NCBI GenBank assembly: GCA_012295275.1
Contig: CM022676.1
Coordinates: 15,658,785-15,720,784 of the forward strand
From: Chrysomallon squamiferum
Lineage: Eukaryota > Mollusca > Gastropoda > Neomphalida > Peltospiridae
Reading direction: 5' to 3'
DNA length: 62,000 nucleotides
Of the stretch, positions 53,469 through 62,000 are shown in pieces. The position numbers and the translations under genes were made by a program. A model generated the notes under the pieces. The model saw nothing but the letters and a program-made list of their open reading frames with translations. It was not told where the DNA came from and did not search any database. Within the stretch, counting starts at the first letter, position 1. Every line of letters starts with the position of its first letter.

Positions 53469-54060
53469 CACACGGGCATGTGCGCTCTCACTATCTCTCC
53501 TACACACACGCATCCACCTCCACCTGCACGCGTGCGCGCTCGCACACACACATTTATTCATATATCGATATATATTCATACATAGATTCATATGCACATA
53601 TATAAATATACACAATATTCCTCTCTATACACCTATAAGAAGGAAGTTTCACAAAATCTTTCTTATTTAATTAGTTTTAAAATATATATAAATAACTTTG
53701 TCTTAATAGAGAACTTCACACACACACACACACATACCACATCAACACACATACACAGACTTTTAGTCAGACAAACACACAATCAGACACATACACACAG
53801 ATACAAACAGACAGAAATACAGACACAACGCTCGGAGACACACACAAACACACACATACACACAGATACACTTACATTAGGACTCAAAAGTGATGTTCGT
53901 CTTGGAAGAAATACATTTATATGGACAGACACACACACGCACACTCTCAGTCTTTCTCTTATACACACATACACACACACATTTCTAAATATATATTCAT
54001 ACACACATTCATTCGCACATATATACATATACATTATAAACCTCCCTATACACAAATAAG
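53405..54060. repeat. (AT)n and (CA)-rich microsatellite field
   Basis: (AT)n at 53405-53458, then CA-rich sequence with repeated ACACACACACA and CAGACA to about 54180. Similar CA-rich sequence is at 61180-61660 in the next copy. His/Thr frames are spurious. Confidence 0.85.
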
Positions 54061-54112
54061 AAGGAATCTTCAGAGAATCTCTGTTTAATTAGTTTTAATA
54101 GGGAACTTTACA

Positions 54113-54151
<39 letters not shown>

Positions 54152-56324
54152 ACACACAGAGACACACAGACACAGACAGACAGACATACTTATATTAGGT
54201 ACCCAAAAGTGATTTTCATTTTGCAAGAAATAAAAGGTTTGATTTCTAACTATAATTGTATATGTTTTTTTAATCCTGAATTCAGTGATTTCAGTTTGGG
54301 AAATATAAGGCTGACTCCTATCTAAAACTGTAGATCTGTTTATGCTCATTTCAGGGATTAAAGACATTTACAGTTGTCAGTTAAACGGTTCAGTTATATC
54401 TGTATTTATATTTAATGTGTTGGTGCGGTTGACGGATGTTTGTTATGTTGAATGAATCTCGATTTTTAAGGGTTCTTTTCCAAGCGAAATTTTCTCTGAC
54501 AAAGTTTATTTGAGAATATGTTATGCTAAGTGTTCAAAGCATATTCACACGAACAATAACAAGTACTTTATAACCTGTTTCCTTTTTAAAACAATGCAGC
54601 TTGTTGAAATACATAAGTAGACTGACTTCCTTCTTCTAGTTAAGTTTTGCAAAAATTTCATTGGCTGCTCTAACAGGAAGAAGAAAAACTGTAGACTAAA
54701 TAAAGAAGAATATTTCACCAGTTAGTTTTGAAATAATTCATAATTTCTTTTTTTCTGACTGAATCGATTTTTATAGTTATTGTTATTTGTTTTGTATTTC
54801 TACTGATGTTTATTTCATATTATTATTATTATTATAAAACAATTAGAATGTCTCTCGATAACAAAAGGCAGCTGGTTTTATTTATGTTTGTATGATGCTA
54901 TTTATTATTAAATTGCTATTATTATTATTATTAATTTGTATTTTGCCTCAACCTTATTAATTATTAATTATTTGTTCAGCCACAATACTAAACATTTCAT
55001 TACATCATAAATGTCAGACACACAACTTATTTTTAAATTATTATTTGTAGACTGATTACAATTATTATTGTTGTTTTTCAAATTTCAGATTTTTGATATC
55101 CATTGTGAGAATAATTCAAACATGCGGACAGACATTTTTTTTTTCTGTATTTTTCCTATCATCTTTGTATTCTCATTCTGCACTCGAGTCTCTGGTTCCA
55201 AGTTGAATCTAAACTAATTTCATGTAGTTGTTTTAGTTTTCCTTTAATTCTTCTTTCATCAAATAGTTTTTTAAATGTATTTTTCAGCATCATTAATATT
55301 TGTAAATGTCATTGTAATTTGTCTAAAAATAAATACTGTATAGTTATCCCATACAAACTAATGACGTGCAGTTACTGGAACAGTTGAAATGGTTTCCCTC
55401 TGCATTTTATTTGGTAACTAACAACTAATCTAATTTTAAAATAGAGGTCACAATGCCACTCTCCCATAAAAACAATAATAATAAAAAAAAAAAATAAAAA
55501 AAATAATAATAATAATAATAAAACTAATATTCATAAAAACACTATTATTATTTTATTTTATTTTAATAATAATAAAATAATAATAATAATAAAATAATAA
55601 TAATAATAATAAAAAAGTTGGAGACAACTTTTGACATAAGCCATGGCCAGCGACGACATGCACAGTTGGAAAAAGTTATAGTGCCCTTCCTAACTGTTCT
55701 GAAAAGAACACTAAAGCGACTTTTGTAGTTAAGTCAGGTAATGCATAGAGACAGAAATTTAGGACGTTCTACTAAACATAGTGCATTTACATCACCACGT
55801 TTAACACTGTCGTAAAAAGGATTTAAAACCCAACAAAAAAAAAAAAAAACCACCATTTAAAAAAAAAAAAAAAAAATACATAACCTGCAAATTTTAATAG
55901 CTTTGTCCACTGATTTTAGTTAGGCTGCCATCACATAGTATTAACAGTGGATGTTGATGTAGCAGTAGTACTGGTATTATTGTTAGTATAGTAGTATATA
56001 TTAGAAGTGTATCAGTAGCTATAGTGTAGAGAAGTAGTAATAGCCAAAATAAAAATCATAAACAGTAGTAATAGTAGTAGTAGTTTTAGTGGTACTAGTA
56101 ATAGTAATAGTAATCATAGAGGTAGTAATTATTATAGTATTGTCATGCTAGTAGTAACAGTACTACTGGTAGTAATAAAATAGTTGTAATAATACAAGTA
56201 TCATTATTAATAAATACAGACAATGTTATTAAATCATAACTACTATCACGACTAAGCTGAATGATTTATTAAAAAAAAAAAATAAATTATCTGCAAAATA
56301 AAAATTAATGATTTTTTGTTTCAG

Positions 56325-56690
56325 TTCTAGGAGTAAAGTTTGGATTATATCAAGTGATACCAGTACTAAAAGGTGAAATGATGTATATGATGATTATGAC
56401 GTGTCGTGTACACAAGTCTCAGAATCTGAATTCTGATATAAAGTTTATACATAAAACACAAACTGATAACACTACAGTGTGTGACTGTGTACAGAGACAA
56501 GACAGGTGTAACTGTAACAGTACACAAAGTTACATTTGTACATGTGCTGGAAGGACAAACACCGCCAACAACAGCGAGTACAAAGATTACACAGTTTACA
56601 AGGATCATTCAACTGAAGATGACACTGGGGTCTGGTTTTGTGGATCTGATCAACTTGAAGTGTGGAGTGAACCAGAAGTTTCAGTTATTT
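56325..56690 (+). CDS. Gene 3 Ig1 exon (open)
   Basis: A 366-nt exon, acceptor TTTCAG, donor GTAAGA, phase 1-1. Closely similar to gene 1 exon 2, with the same extra cysteine cluster and GVWFCGS; it has a few extra residues near MMYMMIMTC. Confidence 0.7.
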
Positions 56691-56816
56691 GTAAGAAAAT
56701 ATTTCTCATTAGTGCAAAAAACAAACACATACTCACACACATGAGAGAACAGGTGGACACAAAGCAGCAAATACAATACGCAGTTACATTTTGGAATAAT
56801 GAATACACATACACAC

Positions 56817-56847
<31 letters not shown>

Positions 56848-57024
56848 TTGCATTGTTACATTATTATTATTATTAATTTTCATTGGCATATTATTTTTGT
56901 CGTTGTTATTATTCTTTATTATTATTATTATTATTATTATCATTATCATCATCATCATTATTATTATTTCTGATTATGTTGGTGTTGTTGTTGTTATTAT
57001 TATTATTATTATTATTGTTTTCAG

Positions 57025-57357
57025 CTACAAATCCTGGTTTATCAGTATATTCCTGGACGGCTGTCATCAATGAAAATTTCACATTTGTTTGTTCTGTTAT
57101 CAGAAATATTTATAAAGAAGATATCACATTTAAACGAGGTGATGAGAAAATTTGTACATGTAAATATAAAACACACACATGTGAAACACACAGAGAGTCG
57201 ACAGATAACTACAGATAGAAGTTTGTACAAACTTTGCTCACAGGTACACGTTATTTAACCACTTACAATTTGACTGTATCTTCATTTTCTGTCAACGACT
57301 CTAAGTCATGGACATGCAACACTGAAAAAAATAAGAGTGAATCCATTACACCAACAC
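57025..57357 (+). pseudogene. Gene 3 Ig2 exon (nonsense and lost donor)
   Basis: See gene 3. The sequence is otherwise very close to 19032-19376, so the damage is recent relative to the duplication. Confidence 0.8.
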
Positions 57358-57379
57358 CTAAGTACTTATTATTATTATT

Positions 57380-57392
57380 ATTATTATAGTTG

Positions 57393-57428
<36 letters not shown>

Positions 57429-57969
57429 GCTGTACTACTACTAGTAGTAGTAGTAGTAGTAGTAGAAGAAGTGGTTATAATCATAGTAGTACTAGTGGAA
57501 GTAGTGAAAGTAATAGTAGTAGCAGTGCTAGTAATAGCAGTAATAGTAGTAGTAGCAGCATCAGTGGTTGTTGTAATAGAAATAACACTAGTGGTGATGA
57601 CAGCTTTAGTAGTATCAGTAGAAGTGATAATGTAACACACGGTTAGTTTTAATATAAGTAATAATAGTTATATATTCAGTGCTACTAGTAGTCAGTACCA
57701 GGCATACTAGTAGTAGTAGAGTAAACGATGCCATGTAAGGAGTAGTAGTGGTTGTAACAGTAAAATATATGTTAGCAGTAGTAGGAGTTGTCGAAGTAGC
57801 AGTGTTATACTAATGATAATAGTTATAGTAGTAGGAGTAGTTTTAGGTTAAGAGATAATAATAGTAGTGTACCTGTTTGAAAATGCTTATCAACAATAAT
57901 GTGTATAATACACAATGACATTTTCACATATTATTATTTTTATTGTTATTATTATTATTGTTATTATTA

Positions 57970-58059
<90 letters not shown>

Positions 58060-58070
58060 TAAATGTTGTG
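57380..58070. repeat. AGT-rich and (ATT)n intron repeats
   Basis: Degenerate (AGT)n at 57430-57850 and ATT run at 57940-58060. Spurious frames on both strands. Confidence 0.8.
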
Positions 58071-58272
58071 GTTCTTGATACCGTTCTTCTTGTTGTTTTT
58101 TTCTTTTTCAAGTTTTTATTTAAATTTTTTGTTTTGATAATAAAACTGATCACAGGTGATACTGATAATAATAATAAAAAAATAAGAACAATTACCTGGG
58201 TTGTGTTGTAACTGTGATTAACCAAAACAATTTCGCTGTTTCTTAATTAAATTATTTTATTATTTACACCAG

Positions 58273-58560
58273 AAACAAATACTGTGACGTCTGACATGTC
58301 AAATCGCGTCACTGTGACGTCTGAACCGTCAAGTGAAGCCACTGTGACGTCAGACCCGTCAAATGGAGCCACTGTGACGTATGACACGTCAAGTGAAGCC
58401 ACTGTGACGTCTGACACGTCAAGTGAAGCCACTGTGATGTCTGGTGAAAACTACAGTGATACGACTACTGTTTCCTCAGTCGAATTCACCAAGTCATCTA
58501 AACTTAGAAACAATTTTATAACATCTAGAAAGAAAACAGTGACAGTTGGAGACAATCATA
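58273..58560 (+). CDS. Gene 3 stalk exon with 30-bp tandem repeat
   Basis: A 288-nt open exon, acceptor TTTACACCAG, donor GTAAAT, phase 1-1. Five and a half 30-bp units encode TVTSDTSSEA-type repeats. Ser/Thr richness suggests an O-glycosylated stalk like gene 1 exon 4. Confidence 0.6.
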
Positions 58561-58619
58561 GTAAATATATTTAAAACTGAAGCATGAGGTTATGTCATAA
58601 AATATTAACATTTCGCCCG

Positions 58620-60219
<1,600 letters not shown>

Positions 60220-60220
<1 letters not shown>

Positions 60221-62000
60221 AAAATCCGAAATATTCCTCACGTCCGTTCCCAAGCATTTCGAGTAAAAATATCCTCAACCTGAATTTCTGAGAATGACAG
60301 AAGAACGCAGAATAGAAAATGTATTTGTGAAAAAAGTTACTAACACAAGAAAACAAAAAATAATGATTTGAAAATGATTTATTTTATAACTTTACAATAC
60401 AATATATTATAACCGTGTTTATTTTTGTCTTTGGCTATTTTGCTGTACAACTACTTTGGGGAATGGAGTCTGGGAGCAATGGTGTCTAGTCTAAAAAAAA
60501 AAAAAAAAGGAGAGATGAGCCGAGTTTCGAAGTGTTTAATCCTGGTCAGTCAAGTGCGTTGTAACTGGACACTGGTCTGTGTTTTATTTTATAGCACTCG
60601 GCTCATATCGTTACGTATTAATGTATTTAGGTATTTAATTTGTTGTCAGGATTATTGCCGTAATCAATCAACTCGGAACAAGACATTTTTTGTTTACATC
60701 GGTCCTAGTGTTAATTGCAGTCGAACTGTCACAATTTTAAATAATTGTATGTCTGTTCTTAGATTGGTTGGATTGTAACTTGACGACTTTACCGATTATA
60801 ACTTACGTTGCCAGAGTTAAATATTATTTTATTTTAGTCCGCTTAAGGCATGTCCAAGCGAGGCGTTTTTCCCAACTAGGATAATATGCAGAAATAGGAA
60901 TGGTTAACAAAAGAACAATAAATCTGGTACATTTCCTCATACACAGCGGGTTTTGATAAATCTACTCTCATTACACTCATCTTTTACAATAATACACACA
61001 CCTGATACCAGTCTGTTACATACAAATATATATATAACATACCTATTAATTATGATCATGAACACTTCTATTTTTTAAATTGTGATTTCTTTTTGTAGTA
61101 AATGATTGGATTTTAATCCTTGTTAACAGAGCAGAAACGTATCCTTGGATCCTTTCTAAGTGTATTTTAAATCACATATATTGACACATACACACACACA
61201 CATATACACATACCCACACACACATATACACACATACATACGCACATTCAGACACATGCACACATATGCAAACAGAGAGAAGTAGACAGACACAACACTT
61301 CTGAGACACACACAAACACACACATACACACAGATACACTTATATTAGCTACTCAAAAGTGATGTTCATCTAGGAAGAAATACACATATACAGACAGACA
61401 CACGCACGCACACTCTCAGTCTCTCATACACACATACTTCCACCTCCTCCTACACGCGCGCGCGCACACACATGCAAATATATATTCATACACACATTCA
61501 TACACACATATATTCATATACATTATAAACTTCCCTATACACAAATAAGAAGGAATCTTCACAGAATCTCTCTTGTTTAATTAGTTTTAATAGGGAACTT
61601 TACACACACACAAACACACACACACACACAGAGAGAGACACACACACACACATACATACATACATACTTATATTAGGTTCCCAAAAGTGATTTTAAGTTT
61701 GCAAGAAATAAAAGGTTTGATTTCTAAATATAATTGTAGATGTTTTTTATCCTGAATTCAGTGATATCAGTTTGGGAAATATAAGGCTGTAGATATGTTT
61801 ATGCTCATTTCAGGGATTTAAGAAATTCACAGTTGTCAGTTTAATAGTTCAAAGTTATATCTGTATTTATATTTAATGTGTTGCTGCGGTTGACGGATGT
61901 TTGTTATTTTGAATGAATCTCGATTTTTAAGGGTCCTTGTCCAAGCGAAATTTTCTCTGACAAAGTTTATTTGAGAATATGTTATGCTAAGAGTTCAAAG
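60220..62000 (+). repeat. Third receptor head block, upstream part (probable gene 4 beyond the window)
   Basis: Direct repeat of about 52660-54540. In the earlier copy the signal-peptide exon lies about 580 bases after the point where this window ends, so a fourth receptor copy is expected to begin just outside. The segment also extends the match to the left block (near 22690-22735) further than copy 52660 does. Confidence 0.65.
60370..60795 (+). mobile_element. Insertion-like segment, copy 2
   Basis: Close copy of 52850-53275. Here the internal inverted pair is 11 bases (ATGAGCCGAGT and ACTCGGCTCAT). The 117-codon open frame over it is not conserved as open in the other copy. Confidence 0.35.

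Larger units (their letters stand above)
52660..57380 (+). repeat. Right copy of duplicated receptor head block
   Basis: Reverse complement of about 18950-22735. Its first part, 52660-54540, is also repeated in direct orientation at 60220-62000, about 7.5 kb further on. Protein-coding parts are described under gene 3. Confidence 0.75.
55122..58560 (+). pseudogene. Gene 3: damaged paralogue of the receptor (signal peptide, Ig1, Ig2, expanded stalk)
   Basis: Exons: 55122-55194 (signal peptide, starts MRTDIFFF), 56325-56690 (Ig1, open), 57025-57357 (Ig2) and 58273-58560 (Thr/Ser stalk). All are phase 1-1 or end in phase 1. Damage: Ig2 has TAG at 57216-57218 in place of a conserved cysteine codon, a 12-base in-frame deletion, and CT where gene 1 has the GT donor. 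The signal-peptide donor is also altered (GTTCCA instead of GTAAGT). No FN3, transmembrane or tail exon is seen before the next duplicated block at 60220. Skipping Ig2 would keep the frame, so a shorter secreted product cannot be excluded, but decay is more likely. Confidence 0.7.

Noticed and set aside
60425-60778. 117-codon frame ending LRLVGL
   Set aside because: The corresponding frame at 52940-53173 ends earlier at a stop; both are part of a non-coding insertion-like segment.

Overview
The window looks like nuclear DNA of an invertebrate animal, most likely a gastropod mollusc (inference). Genes are split by GT-AG introns, the DNA is AT-rich, microsatellites and minisatellites fill much of it, and the gene families are metazoan: an Ig/FN3 receptor family, a chitin-binding (CBM14) secreted protein, an NFX1-type zinc-finger protein and a BTB protein. 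There are no prokaryotic features. A 200-base N gap lies at 36287-36486. Most long open frames are translations of simple repeats, and the real exons are short; I joined them by splice-site phase.

Layout. 1-9.3 kb: non-coding mosaic of diverged repeats. 9.3-10.7 kb: nothing recognised. 12.2-21.2 kb, minus strand: gene 1, a complete nine-exon type I receptor of 479 residues (signal peptide, two Ig-like domains, Thr-rich stalk, FN3, transmembrane helix, tail with tyrosine motifs). 23.2-25.3 kb, plus: secreted protein with two CBM14 domains. 26.1-28.5 kb: broken BTB gene next to a minisatellite. 29.0-33.7 kb: tRNA-derived repeats, a decayed Rep-like gene (HUH plus SF3 helicase motifs, virus-like) and a foldback structure built of minisatellite arms. 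36.8-39.2 kb, plus: three tail exons of a second receptor (gene 2) with an ITAM-like tyrosine pair. 42.2-46.5 kb, minus: 5'-truncated NFX1-type zinc-finger gene followed by a degenerate 27-bp minisatellite. 49.2-51.9 kb, plus: complete three-exon gene for a 195-residue secreted precursor whose middle exon carries a cationic amphipathic segment between an RSKR site and a GRR site. 55.1-58.6 kb, plus: gene 3, a damaged paralogue of gene 1 (signal peptide, two Ig exons, repeat-expanded stalk). From 60.2 kb to the end: upstream region of a probable fourth copy.

How it fits together. Genes 1 to 4 form a receptor array with an inverted left member and plus-oriented right members. The duplicated blocks are 10.7-14.3 kb with 36.5-40.3 kb, and 19.0-22.7 kb with 52.7-57.4 kb and again 60.2-62.0 kb. 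All extracellular exons of the family are symmetric (phase 1-1), so domains can be gained, lost or skipped without frameshift. The neighbours (NFX1-like protein, AMP-like precursor, virus-derived Rep remnant) suggest, by inference only, an immune-related and fast-changing locus.
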